Shown: positions 44,351 through 55,700 of the stretch, piece after piece
How positions within the stretch are numbered: the stretch's first letter is position 1
Layout of the letters: each line of letters opens with the position of its first letter
NCBI GenBank assembly: GCA_027575765.1
Contig: JANBPT010000035.1
Location: forward strand, 37,709-101,708
DNA: 64,000 bases
Direction: 5' to 3'
From: Tieghemiomyces parasiticus
Taxonomy: Eukaryota > Kickxellomycota > Dimargaritomycetes > Dimargaritales > Dimargaritaceae
Translations under genes and position numbers: made by a program
The notes under the pieces: generated by a model
Seen by the model: the letters and a program-made list of their open reading frames with translations, nothing else
Told to the model about the DNA's origin: nothing
Databases searched by the model: none

Positions 44351-46699
44351 ATGGAGGGAGACTCGGACCCGGACTTCAAGCCCCTCCCCTACCGTGCACA
44401 CGCCACTCGTAACCAAAGTCGACACGACGGCACCCGTACACCAAACATTAAAAGCCCAGCGCGGCCGCTGCTAACCCCATCAAAGTCATCTTCCCGGGTC
44501 TCGCATAATCTGTCGCCGTGCTCCCGTCCCACGCCCTCCGGCTCCAAGGCCCCGCCCTCTGATACCGACAGTGGTGCCCGAAGTCCAGCTCTCTTCTCCT
44601 CGCCAGCGCCTCGGCGGAGCCGCCGGCGGTTGGGACTGAACGATTCGCCCCGCTCCAGCCGGTATGGATCGGTGGAGTGCATCGTGATTGATGACGAGGG
44701 CGAGGCCGACCGGCCAGCCAAACGACGGCCTAGGTCCACGGTGGAGGTCAAAGTCGAGCAACGGGCCGGCGACGATGACCTGGGGGCCTGTCTTATTCAG
44801 TCCCAGTCCACCGGGTCGTCGTCGTCCGATAGCTCCGTGTTTGTCGAGGCCACTCCAGAACTCTGCCCTCAAGACGCTGCCCTATGGTCTGACCTGAGCC
44901 GATTTTCCACACTTGGGGAGTCACCACTCCCCTCGGAAGCCTTCGACGCCGCAGATTCGGATTACGATAGCCCGGATAATTACTCGGTGTTAGGAAATAC
45001 CAAGGCAGCTGTCCCTAATTCCCAGGACGTAGCCTGTCCACTCTGTGCCCGGCTCTTTCCGGCGACCCGGATCGAGAATCACGCCTCGACCTGCTGCCTC
45101 GACGATGCGACTGACGAGGACGCCGAATTAGCATGCGCCTCCTTATGGCAAGAACCAGCGGCAGCCCGGTCCATCCCGCCGCAACTGACTAACGATGAGC
45201 AGGCCGTTATTAGTCAGGTCAGCCACACCACACAGCTTACCAGCCGCGCCAAAGCGGAGCAGATTGTTCAGACTTTACTCGCCCCGCTCGAACCGTTACC
45301 GACAGTCAACAACCCTTTTGTACCCGCACGACAAGCCGTGAGCACTACCACCACTCCGGCCCGTCGGAAACCTCCCACATTACCTACTACCAGCACTACC
45401 CAAGGTGTACACATGACAGGGCGAATCGCTAAATTCCACCGCAACGTCGTGAGCTTTTGCTCACCTAGGTTCAAAATACCCCTGTCCCACCCGGCGGCCG
45501 CTAGTATCCGGGACCTACCCAGCCCTCCATCGATCCTGCGGCCGGTAGTGTCCGAAACTATACCCCCGTCGCTGCAGCCACCGCCCCCATTAGGGCCTTC
45601 GGCCACGGTCGATGACGATGAGTTCGTCTTTGATTTCGATCGAGACGGCCCCCTGCTCTCCCAGGCCCCAGTTTCTTCTCCGCCACAGGCATCTCGCCCG
45701 GAAGTGTTCACTCACCCAGACAATGACGATATTGTGGAAACGCAGTTCACCCAGGACCCGGCCGCCCGGGCCCTGGCGCTACACACCCACGACGAGCAGC
45801 TTCTGCCGACCATTCCATCCTCACCATCGGAGGGCCCCATCATCCCCGCCTGGCTCCAGGCGGGCTATTACGCCCGGCAGTTTGGCGAGGCTGGACTAGA
45901 CAGTAAAGCCGAGCCGGATTGTGCCAACGACGCTTCCGATGGGGATCCCCTGGGTACCGAGCTAGCCGGTTCGGTCGGCGAGGTAAATGACGACACTGAC
46001 GGCTACTCGTCCCCAATTGAAGGGTTTGTCAATATCCACCAGCAGGCCAGTACCAATCCGGACCTGGCCAACTATCTCCAGCAGTTTGACCCGCGAGCGA
46101 AACGACAGACGGGGACCCGTAAGGAGTCGACCGCTGCCAAGGGGGGAAAGGGCACCGCCACCGCTTCAGGGCGCGGCAAGGCCAGAAGCCGAGCCTCTAA
46201 AGTTAAACCCACGAGATTGGCGCGACGCGGCACGGCCGCCAGCTCGCGTGCAGCCTCGAAAGCCCCGGCCTCCCAGCCTGAAGGGGTACCCGAACTCCCC
46301 ATGCCAGTTGATCCGATCCTCCATACCGGTGTCAAACGTAAAATCCGCGGTGATATTGGCGGTTCCTTCCTACGGGACCCGCCTCTTCCTTCCCCACCAC
46401 CCGCAACCACCCGGTCCGATGGTTCCGCTTCGACGGCCCGGGGTCGACGACGTACTGCCGCTACCGGCAGTGGCACCGGCCGGGCATCCCGAGGTCGGAG
46501 GGCCGTAGCTGCCGGTGGCCAACGAACTAACCGACGCACAATCGGCCGACCCGCGGCGGCCCGGACTGCCCCCTCCGCCGTGGCTTCGCGCGGGGAAACC
46601 TACGCGCCAGGTTTTAATTTCTACGATCCCGCCGCCGACCTTGGCATCGATGGGGGAGACACCCTCTGGGAATACCGGGGCGGGTCTACCTACGGCTAA
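44351..46699 (+). CDS. Disordered protein with UBZ4 zinc finger and SUMO-interacting motif
   Basis: Single exon, 782 residues, mostly low-complexity (Ser, Pro, Ala, Arg) and probably disordered. Two small motifs stand out. A Rad18-type UBZ4 finger (C-x2-C-x11-H-x3-C) uses Cys229, Cys232, His244 and Cys248 (VACPLCARLF then IENHASTC). A SUMO-interacting motif at ~108-118 reads VECIVIDDEGE, hydrophobic core plus acidic tail. The C-terminal 200 residues have many RG/RR patches, like AT-hook or nucleic-acid-binding tails. UBZ4 plus SIM is seen in DNA-repair scaffolds such as SLX4; I see no clear SLX4 C-terminal domain, so no name is given. A nuclear ubiquitin/SUMO-reading role is inferred. Confidence 0.75.
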   Translation: MEGDSDPDFKPLPYRAHATRNQSRHDGTRTPNIKSPARPLLTPSKSSSRVSHNLSPCSRPTPSGSKAPPSDTDSGARSPALFSSPAPRRSRRRLGLNDSPRSSRYGSVECIVIDDEGEADRPAKRRPRSTVEVKVEQRAGDDDLGACLIQSQSTGSSSSDSSVFVEATPELCPQDAALWSDLSRFSTLGESPLPSEAFDAADSDYDSPDNYSVLGNTKAAVPNSQDVACPLCARLFPATRIENHASTCCLDDATDEDAELACASLWQEPAAARSIPPQLTNDEQAVISQVSHTTQLTSRAKAEQIVQTLLAPLEPLPTVNNPFVPARQAVSTTTTPARRKPPTLPTTSTTQGVHMTGRIAKFHRNVVSFCSPRFKIPLSHPAAASIRDLPSPPSILRPVVSETIPPSLQPPPPLGPSATVDDDEFVFDFDRDGPLLSQAPVSSPPQASRPEVFTHPDNDDIVETQFTQDPAARALALHTHDEQLLPTIPSSPSEGPIIPAWLQAGYYARQFGEAGLDSKAEPDCANDASDGDPLGTELAGSVGEVNDDTDGYSSPIEGFVNIHQQASTNPDLANYLQQFDPRAKRQTGTRKESTAAKGGKGTATASGRGKARSRASKVKPTRLARRGTAASSRAASKAPASQPEGVPELPMPVDPILHTGVKRKIRGDIGGSFLRDPPLPSPPPATTRSDGSASTARGRRRTAATGSGTGRASRGRRAVAAGGQRTNRRTIGRPAAARTAPSAVASRGETYAPGFNFYDPAADLGIDGGDTLWEYRGGSTYG

Positions 46700-47027
46700 C
46701 AGACTCGCTATAACCCAGTGCCACGATGCCTTGACTCCTTACGCTCGCCCTCCCCCCCCCTGGCCTCGGTAGCTAATCTGTATTCATATTGCCCAATAAA
46801 TCACCCAGCTTCCTACTCTATCGCCCGGATAATCACGTGTCGAATAATCCCACCTTTGAGCCCATCCTCGACCGATGGAATAAAACACCGCTCTGTCGAT
46901 AACGAGCACTGTATTGATTAACGTCTTTATTAATGTTGGACACACAGGTTGGAAGTGGCAGATTAAACGGACGACATGATAACAGATCCGGCCAAACCAT
47001 AAAAAACGCGCGACTCAGCCACGATCT
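46700..47027. other. Convergent 3' region of UBZ4 and SANT-U-box genes
   Basis: About 330 bp between convergent stops. AATAAA-like signals occur on the plus strand (CCAATAAATC near 46795). No gene. Confidence 0.4.
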
Positions 47028-49680
47028 TTACTGGTTGACGATACGATCGCGGTACTCCTCGATATTGTCGTGAGTAAGTACCACGAGGTCCCGTTTAGAT
47101 AGGGGCTTCTTGGTGAGCGGGCACGTGTTGCGATTATCACCGGTGGTCAGACACCGCACCCAATTGTCGTAGCCCATCACATGGCCATACGGTGAAATGG
47201 CCGGCTTGACGACCGGGTCGAGGGTGATGGGGTCGGTAAACCCTGGGAGGGGGTTCTCAGGGTCATGAAATTCATCGTCGTCGTCTTCATCCATAAGGTC
47301 GGCAAGGTCGGAACTATTGAGGCCTTGCAGCCCCTGCTGCATCAGGGACATGAAACTTAGGCCGGAATCGCCACTGCCAGTGCCAGAATTGACCGCTGCG
47401 TCTACTTTCATAGCACCGCTGCCGTTCTGGATCGTGGTATTTTGGATACTACCGCTGACTGGGGTCGGATCGGCCTCGGCGCGACCCCGGGTGCGTCGAG
47501 TGGTGTTCCAGGTCGATTTGGGGCCCGAGGTGAAGTCGCCGTCGTCGGAGTCGTCCGCGAAGGCGTGTTCGTCCTCATCCTCGTCGTCATTGGATTCGTA
47601 GGCCTTATAGTTGCGTCGCTTACGCTTGCTGCTAACAGCCCCGCTGGCCGCAGTGGTCGAAAAGCCCGTGGCGACCGACCCAGCAGTGGTGGACGAGGAC
47701 GGTGGGCGGGCCACGGCTATGGGCGCAATAGCACCTTCAGCAGCCACCGTGAGAGTGGTGCCCTCACCCACAACCACACCGCCGACCCGGGTCTGGCGAT
47801 GCCGGACCGTCCGGCGCTTAGACTCGGGCGGCTCGACGCTGGACCGGGCGTTATCGTCGTCGGATGGGCCACCGCCGTAGGTGTGCTTCTTCTTGTGGGT
47901 ACGAAAGGTCTTTACGGCCGAACCGTCCTTGTTGACCTCCTTGGTAGTGAACAAGTAATGCGCCTTTCCCTTGTCATCAAGGACGTAATTGGGGTCGAGG
48001 ATCTGGCGGGTCTCGATGAGGTGACGGTAGTAATTAGAACACTGGTATCCTACCCGCCCGGGGATGGCCATCGAGAAGATCCCCCACTGGCCGTTGGCGC
48101 CGATCTCGTTGAGCCGCTTGTGGAAAAGCCGCTTCTCCTCGTCGGTCCACCCGCCGGTGCGCTGTTCCTCCCCGGGCGCATTGAACCGGTAATAGTAGGT
48201 GTTGGGTTTGGTGTCGATGGCCTGAAACGCTTTGACCCGGGCCGCCGACCACCCCTCCATGGCCTTCTCCAGGTCCACCTTATTGGATTGCAGCTGCTTG
48301 AGGGCGTCATCGAGAGCCAGTCGCTTACAGGTCCGGTACTTGTGGCGAGCGTCCTCGGTGGTGGATTTCTTGAGCGTGGACGTACGCTTGCGTAATAGCA
48401 GCTCGTAGGCAGTTCGCTGCTCCTCATTCATGACGGTAACTCGGGCGGGTGGCACGCAGGTCCGCGCCAATTCCTTACGCACCGTGAAGAGGTACCCAGG
48501 GTGCGAGAACTTGGTGATCACCTCATCCTCATTGTTGCGGAACTGCTCCAGAGTGAACTTGATCTCCTCGTCGGCCAAGTAGTCAAACATGGTACGAATC
48601 TTGCGGGCCTTGCGGTTGAACTCACGGCGCTCAAACTCGGCGAACTGGGTACGTAGCGCATGGGAGGAAAAGGTGAGGAAAAGGGCGAAGATCAGCTCCA
48701 GTCTGAGCTAGAAGTGTTCTTGCACGCCGTCAACGCATCTGCTACACCAAGTCCTAACCAGGGCGTTTGAGCTTACCTGACGCTGCTGCAGGGCGATACG
48801 CTTCTGGATAATGTCCATTTCAGACTCCGTAACCTCGCTTTCGAACACACGCTCTTTGCGTACGGTGCCGATTTGATTACTTTACGTGTGTTAGGTGAGG
48901 TCATAGTGAAGGTCAGGGTCGCATTAGGCACCATCCCGTCAGATATCGTGAGCATGCGCACTGCAGGAGGAGCGGTATCTTCGGCATGATGAAAAAGCTA
49001 TGTGGCCCGACGTCTTACCTCTCCTCGGCGTAGTTGGGTTCCGTGGACCGGTCGTCAGACGGACCGAGACGATCGCCGCTCTCCTCGCCGTTGGCTAACC
49101 GCCGCTTTTCTTTGTCGCGCAGTAGGGTCTAGCAAGTGACAGAAAAAAAATAATTATAATCGAGTGTTAGCCCCGGTTACCCCCAGACGAACTCGGTATA
49201 AATACGAATGGTGGCCGAGTGGAGCCCCGTACCGCTTTTGCAATACACACTACCCACCTGGAGCTGACGGGGCTGGTAATCAGTCGCAATGCGTACGTGT
49301 TTAAACGTGGCGTGGAAGCGGCCTTCGCGGACCTTGCGACCGGCCTGGTACCACTGGCGCCGCAGACCTAGGTCGGTGGAAGCGACCGGTGCTGAACATG
49401 CCACGGGAAGGTAAGAAGCAGCATGGGTTACACTTGGGTGTTAGTACGCACGGCAGAGGGTGCTAGTAGCCAGGGAAACCATGCAATGGAGGGCGCCATG
49501 GGTCCTTGAACACGGGCGTACGGACCCCCCTTTCCCCATGGCATGCGGTCTGGCAAGGTGTGGATACGAGGCAATACGTGTGGACTTACGTGTAGAATGG
49601 AACAAGCCGGCCGCGGTGGGGTCGCGGCCGCCGGTGCTCTCGGCGGCCAGCGTCGGAGTGGGTTCGCGTAAGGCCACCAT
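47028..49680 (-). CDS. SANT/Myb-domain protein with C-terminal U-box
   Basis: Exons 49590-49680, 49258-49391, 49019-49128, 48777-48879 and 47028-48644 join in frame to 684 residues. Residues ~75-180 are charged and helical. A single SANT/Myb repeat lies at ~311-356: GGWTDEEKRLFHKRL, then GQWGIFSMAIPGR and YQCSNYYR, retaining three tryptophan/aromatic positions. A Ser/Thr/Asp-rich disordered region follows. The C-terminus (~614-684) reads as a U-box: FTDPITLDPVV, then NTCPLTKKPLSKRDLV, with no zinc ligands needed. U-boxes bind E2 enzymes, so a chromatin-associated E3 ligase is inferred. A TATATATA stretch lies directly before the chosen ATG, so the true start may be elsewhere. Confidence 0.75.
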
Positions 49681-50483
49681 ATTATATATATAAACAATGT
49701 GGTATTCCAAAAACCGAGAAAGTAGAGTGGGAGGAAATGGGACCTGAATACAAGCCGTGGGGACGAGTAAGACAAACAGCCAACGCCGTATTAGGAGTAA
49801 GGTACAATGAAGCGCGGCGAATAGGTAAACAGCGAAGTAGGCCGCCTTGGGAAGCTAGAGAGGTGGAGCGGAACCCTGGTTCCAGCACGGCAGTGCGGTA
49901 GTCCTAACACCCCTTCTCTAGCTACCCACCTGGCCCGCCACGACAATTTGGCTAAGGCCACAGTGCAGGCAGAGCTGGTCAGCCGCACTTACAGGCCCCA
50001 CGGTGAAAGGGGTACCATTTGTTTTGATTAACCGGCAGTCGCTTTGGCAGAGCCTTGGAACTAAATGGGACCAAAAATTGGTCCTGCGGGATGAAATTGC
50101 CAAGATGGTGTCGCATACGCACGCTCCACACATTGCAACGGTCTTCGCGCTGCTCACAGAAGCCAGACCGATAAAAGTTTGCCTCATTCTTCCACTACTT
50201 TAGGCAGGGGGATGGGTCTTGGTGAGCGCAGCCACGCTACTTAGCAAACCTCCCACGGCAAAGTTTTTTTTTTTTTCAGGGAGTAGTCAGGGTCAGGCAT
50301 CCCATGGCACTCACCACCGGCGTTTTGAACCCTAACAGCACCCATTACCACCCAATATGCTACCAAACTGACCATTGTACGTGACGTCGGCACTATTGCA
50401 CCGAGTCATTGCGCTCAATTATCTTCTACCGTACCAGCACCCTCCACGGACTCCATTTCTCCCTATTCATCGTATATCCCGCC
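49681..50483. other. SANT-U-box / TSR4 divergent intergenic region
   Basis: About 800 bp with promoters of both genes. TATATATATAA at 49682-49692 abuts the SANT-U-box ATG, and a T13-type run lies near 50263-50277. No RNA gene recognised. Confidence 0.4.
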
Positions 50484-52457
50484 ATGGCCAAGGCAAAGAA
50501 CAAGCGCAAGCAAACCAGGTCGCCCGTCTACCTGGGCCTGCCTGACGAGGCCAGTAACGCGCAGCAAGGGAACGATGTGTACTCGACTGCCATTGGGGGC
50601 GTCCCGGTAAGTAGGCCCGCTCTACAATGCGATTGACCTCACCTGCTAGTAACGCTGGGTTCGAGGGTCTAGGTTCGAACCTAACTCACCGGTTCATTTT
50701 GCTCCTCATTACTACCCCCCCTTGCTTGCAGACTTGGCTGAACCCTGACTGCCCTCCACCCAAAACCGCGGCCGAGTGCGACCACTGCGGCCGGGCCATG
50801 CCCCTGCTCTTGCAAAATTATGCACCGTTCGAAACCTCGGCCTACGACCGGGTTCTGTACATCTGGGGCTGCAATTCGCAGCAGTGCATGGGCCAACCTG
50901 GCAGGTAAGCATCGGTGTAATTACGTATTGCTTCATCGCCTCTGGCCATTATTGCCTTTATTTTAACCGGCTGCCGTTGCGTGCTCATGGTTATTAATAG
51001 CCCACCGGATGTTATCGCCTAAATACCACTATCCCCTATGCCGCATCCCTCTTTATGATTGTATCATCAGCTTTAAAACGTTGCGCAGCCACTGCTACAA
51101 CCGTGAGTACGCTGAAAAGCTCCAGCGGATCCCGGCCAAGCCCACTGCCACCCCGGTCATACCTGCCCAACCGAAATCCGTTGTCGCTAATCCGGCATTT
51201 GCACTTGGTGATCTATGGGGCACTGGATTTAAGAAACCTGTGACAATCGCGCCTTCCACCCCCGCTCTTACTACGCCTTCGGCAGTTCCACCCAACGACA
51301 CACCAGTCGACCAGCTGACCGAGGGTCTAGCTCGCGTCGGTGTATCCGATAATCTGACCATGGTCCCTTCCGATTCTGACAGCGACGCTAGCGAAAACGA
51401 TGACGACAACGGTGAAGACGCCAGCTACCTCCGGCACGCATCACAGGTTTCGTCCAACGCGAAGATTCAAGTGCGGACCGCCAGTGGCACGCCCGTCCCA
51501 CTTTCCAACCCGACCTACGTCTCCACAAGCACAGCCCTGGACACTGCGCTCCGAAGCCGCAGCAACGCTATAGACAGCGGGGTTTCTCAGAACGATGCGC
51601 TCGTGGCCTCCTCTCACCTTCCAGGTCTCTACCTCTACGCCACTGAAGAAGTCCTCGAGAACCCGGTGCCATCGCCCAGCACGCACGATCTTCCCAGTGA
51701 TCTCAGCCGGTACGCTGTCGAAATGCGCGAAGCGGCCAGTTTGGCGTCGGCCCTTACCCAGGGAGATACCACTTCACAGGACACTTCCTATTCTCGTAAA
51801 GGAGCCCGTCGCGCCGAAGCCGCCGGTAATAGTAGTGACAGTGGTGGCGCCGGCGGAGAGTCCTGGGCGGGCGAACAGTACGAACGCGACGCGCTCCCGT
51901 CGGGTATGGACCGGGGACTGCAACGGTTCACCGAACGGGTATCTGAATGGCCCGATCAGTGTCTACGGTACGACCTGGGCGGGGTCCCCTTGTTGTATTC
52001 TCAGCGTGACGTGGTGGCCCGCACGCTCCTCACCTGCACCGTGCCGGTCGCGTCTCCGATGGGCTGGGCGCCGATCCCTCGATACCAAACCGTAACTGCC
52101 GCCGGGGTCCCGCCCTGCCCATACTGCCAAGCCCCCCGGGTCTTTGAATGCCAGCTGATGCCCAATACGTTGCTGATGCTTCATACAGAAAAACACGCGG
52201 AGAGAGTGAAGGGGGGTGGCTCATTGGCCGCAATTAAAATGAAGGCAGCGACAACAGTATCCAAGGCCCATGGAGATGGAGCGACGGGCCCGGTCCTACC
52301 AGCCGAACTACCCGGTGGATTTGATACCCACGGAATGGAATGGGGCACAGTAATCGTCTACGTATGTGGGCGCGATTGCCACGGCGGCGTCGGGGCCGAT
52401 AATACCACAGACGCATATTACCAGGAGTGCGTCTACGTGCAACTAGAGACCATGTAA
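50484..52457 (+). CDS. TSR4: Tsr4 / PDCD2-family ribosome biogenesis chaperone
   Basis: Tsr4 is a dedicated chaperone for ribosomal protein uS5 (Rps2); PDCD2 and PDCD2L are its animal relatives. Exons 50484-50606, 50732-50904 and 51071-52457 give 560 residues. The N-terminal half has the family start VYLGLPDEA, IGGVPTWLNP and two CxxC pairs around CDHCGRAMPLLLQNYAPF. The C-terminal PDCD2_C domain has CPYCQAPRVFECQLMPN, then HGMEWGTVIVYVCGRDC and a final YYQECVYVQLE. Between them is a ~250-residue acidic, Ser/Thr-rich linker longer than in human PDCD2. The basic N-terminus (KAKNKRKQ) could be a nuclear signal. Converges with gamma-COP, 315 bp apart. Confidence 0.9.
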
Positions 52458-52772
52458 GGTGCTACTGTTCCTAGTGTGGGGCAACCTTCAACAGAGATTG
52501 GCATTCATTGTTGGTAGTAATAAACCCCCCAAAAATTGCCCGCAACTCTCTTGACAACATCGTAGATATATTTGTTTAATTTTACGAAACAGGTCTTGAC
52601 GCGAAAAGAAGATACATGGCTGACCTCATAGATTGCCAACGACAAACAGAAAGAAAGCTATAGGCCAGTACTGAGAGAGAAAGAGAGAGAGAGAGAGTGT
52701 GTGTGTGTGTGTGTGTGTGAGCGGCTGATAAGCAAAAACAATAACCGTCACGACGCCACCGGTTTCGTTCGC
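52458..52772. other. Convergent TSR4 / gamma-COP 3' region
   Basis: About 315 bp holding both 3' ends plus a GA/GT microsatellite (52672-52719). A TAATAAA signal lies near 52519 for TSR4. Confidence 0.45.
52672..52719. repeat. Compound (GA)n(GT)n microsatellite
   Basis: An imperfect GA run (52672-52696) passes directly into an uninterrupted GT run (52697-52719). Lies in the TSR4 / gamma-COP convergent gap. Confidence 0.95.
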
Positions 52773-55700
52773 TTAGGCCACCACTTCCATGACGGCCTCG
52801 CTGACGATTTCGCTCTGGCTACGCACGGCGAGTTCCATCATAACACCGGTCTGCGGGGCAATGGTAAGACGCACACGGAGGATAGTCCGGACCTGACCAG
52901 AGTACAGAGCGGTGAGCACGGCGGTATGAGACACCTTCTTAGGCGGAACGCGATGGGACTGGTCGTTGGGGTACATGCCCATGATTTCGGTTACCGAGTC
53001 GAGGGCATCCTGGAGGTTGTCGAACGCTGACAGAGCAAAGGTCTCCACACGCTCGGCGCCACTGCCTTCCAGTTCAGCCCAGACCTTGGCCGGTTCACCG
53101 AGGTAGGCCGGTTGCATCCAATCAGCCAGGGTGAGCTCCACATCCTCAAGCTGGTACTCATCCTCAAACCCGTCGTCACTATCGGGCTCACCGGTAGTCG
53201 GGTCACAGTCCTTGACCATAAACTTGAGGGTGGCGGTGAAGTTGCCCACCAGGGGTTCGAGGGCCGATTCATCACTGCCGTCAAACTGGGTCTTGCGGAA
53301 GGCCACGTAGGTGGGTTGTGGGGAGTCGCAGGCCAGACGAGGGGCCGGGACAGTGGTCACCTCCTCCAAACCTTCCACATCTTCGCCGCCCATCACCACC
53401 AGTGCGTTCTCTAGCAGCTGGTCCGGAATGGTGTTGGTGCAGTCAAACTGGAACACCACGTGGGCCCGGAAGATATGTTTCGTGCACCGGACCACGTATT
53501 CGGTTTCGGCCTCCGTCAGCTCGCTGGGACGAGCTGAACTGACCAGGAGGGGTCCGAAATCGGCAAACTCCGGGACGGTCTTCAGCACCGATGCGAACTG
53601 TTCCTGGCGGCGGAAGGCCGCCGCGGCGCTATCCTCCCCCGGAGCGGGGCCATTGCTGTCAACCTGACCGGCGCGACCCACGGTATCACTGCCAGCCGTG
53701 GCGGCCGCAGCCGATGCCGGTGATGCCCCAGGACCCCGGCGGGAGGCCGGTAGGGAGCTGGCGGCGTCGAGTTCAGCGGTTATAGCCCGACCGGCGTGCT
53801 GGGAACGGAGGGCATCGGCCTGGGCCTTGGACACTTGGGGGACAGCCCCCAGATCGAATTCTCCCTGCTGGGCAGCGGAAGGGTCGGAGCAGTACTGGTA
53901 CAATTTGAGTTCCAGGGCCTCCCAGTCGTAGCTGGACGTGTCGCGGACATACTTGTCAGCGGCCGGCGTGCTGTCGCAGACGGCTAGGGCCCAGGTGGCC
54001 CGGTCGCGCACTTCGTCGTCGCGGTCCTCTAGGCACCGGCGGAGTAGGATGCGCAGGCTGGACTGGAGGGCCGGGTCCGTGACTTTGACGGCGAACTTGG
54101 TCAAGGCGTTGACGGCAGCCGCGCGCACCACGGACTTTTCGAGAATAACGCGGTTGTAGATGTGGCGAATGTAGATAGACGGCGTAGGCGTAGTCGGGCC
54201 CTCCTCGCCCAGTAGGTGCAGGATCCGCACGGATAGCTTATTGAACTCGCAGTCTTCGATGAACTCGCATAAGTGCGCCAGGGCCTCCTCCTTGCACTCG
54301 GGGATTTCCTTGACCATGTCCAGCATGGCGTCCACTACCGCCTTCTTGCACTCGTAGCTGCCCTCATCCCGCAGCACGTTAGACAGGAAGGTCAGCATGG
54401 TGACGTGTTTGGCCGGGAACTTGAGGGCCAGGGCACGGATGGCTTCCATGACGATCACCTTAAACTCGCTCGAGATGTCGCTAAGGAAACTGGTGATCTG
54501 CTTGACCAGGCGGTCCACCGACGCCTCGTTACCCGTCTTGAGCAGAGTGGTGATGGCGAACGTGGCCACGCTGCGGTTACCGTCGGTAATGAGGTTCTCC
54601 ATATCTACGTTGCACACTGCTACGGCCGCCGGGTGGGTGGCCGCGAGCGTGTTGAGGGTACGGATACCGGCGAAGCGTACCGTGGCCTTGGACGACGTGA
54701 GGAAGAGCTGCAGGGACGCGATGGGCGACGCCAGGTCCTTGTCGCTCAGGTTGCGCAGGTTGCAGATGGCACGGATGGCCTCCAGACACACCATGTCGCT
54801 GCGGTGGCGGCTCCACTCCTCCAACAGGGTATACAGCTGGCGGTCCACCGTCACATCGTTCTCCATAACGCGGCAGGCGTACCGGATGAGCAGGCAGTGG
54901 GCCATATTGTTGCGCAGGGTCACGCCGCTGCTACTCCCAAAGAACCCGCCGCGGCTGCCCCCGCCGCTGCCGACGGCCGAAAATCCCTGCACCAGCTTAG
55001 CAACGGCCATGCGGTCGTGCTGGCGGATGGCAAACAGGAGCCCCAGGGCGTGGTACTGCACCATGGTGCTGTGAGCGGCGGCCGCAGCGTCGGCGGCGGC
55101 CTGGCTGTTGCTACCGCTGCCGCTCGAACCTCCAAAGAAGCTCCCGCCGAGGCCACTGATACCACCACCACCACCCCCGGTCTTGGTGTTCAGGGCCTCC
55201 TGGACCTCGTTACCCCAGCGCCGGATCAGATCCTTGGCCTGCCAAAACAGGTGGTAACTGGACATGAGCGCAGCGGACGAAATGGCGGCGTTACGTTCCA
55301 CGATGGCCGCCTTGAGAAACCGCTCGATACCGGGGAGCATAGCGACGTCGGTAATCTTGCACAGGGCGCGAATGGCATTGCCACGGTACACCACCTCCGA
55401 CTTGGGCTGCATATCGCGCATGAGACTCGAGGTGACCATGATAACGTCCTCCGAGATGGTCGACAGCTCCTTGATGGCCAAGTAGACCATCTGGCGTAGC
55501 GACATGTCCTTGTTTTGAAACAACTTGGTAATGCTAAAGAAGAGTTCTGTAGCCTCCAGTGTGCCCAGGGTTTCGCCCTGGTACAGCAGGTAGATGATCT
55601 TGGCCAGCAGGATGCGGCACTTGCGCGGCATGATGGGCGTGGCATTGAACGTGCGGGCCTCCTGGAGTACCGTGGACTTATCCAGGAGGGCCGGGATGCC

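Noticed and set aside
47442..48395. 317-codon plus-strand open frame opposite the SANT-U-box gene
   Set aside because: Antisense shadow; the minus strand has the recognisable domains.
50640..50700. tRNA B-box-like GGTTCGAACCTAA in a TSR4 intron
   Set aside because: No A box, acceptor or anticodon stem can be formed around it.
54273..55499. 408-codon plus-strand open frame opposite gamma-COP
   Set aside because: It is an antisense shadow caused by GC-biased codon use in gamma-COP; no motifs, and the opposite strand is clearly coding.
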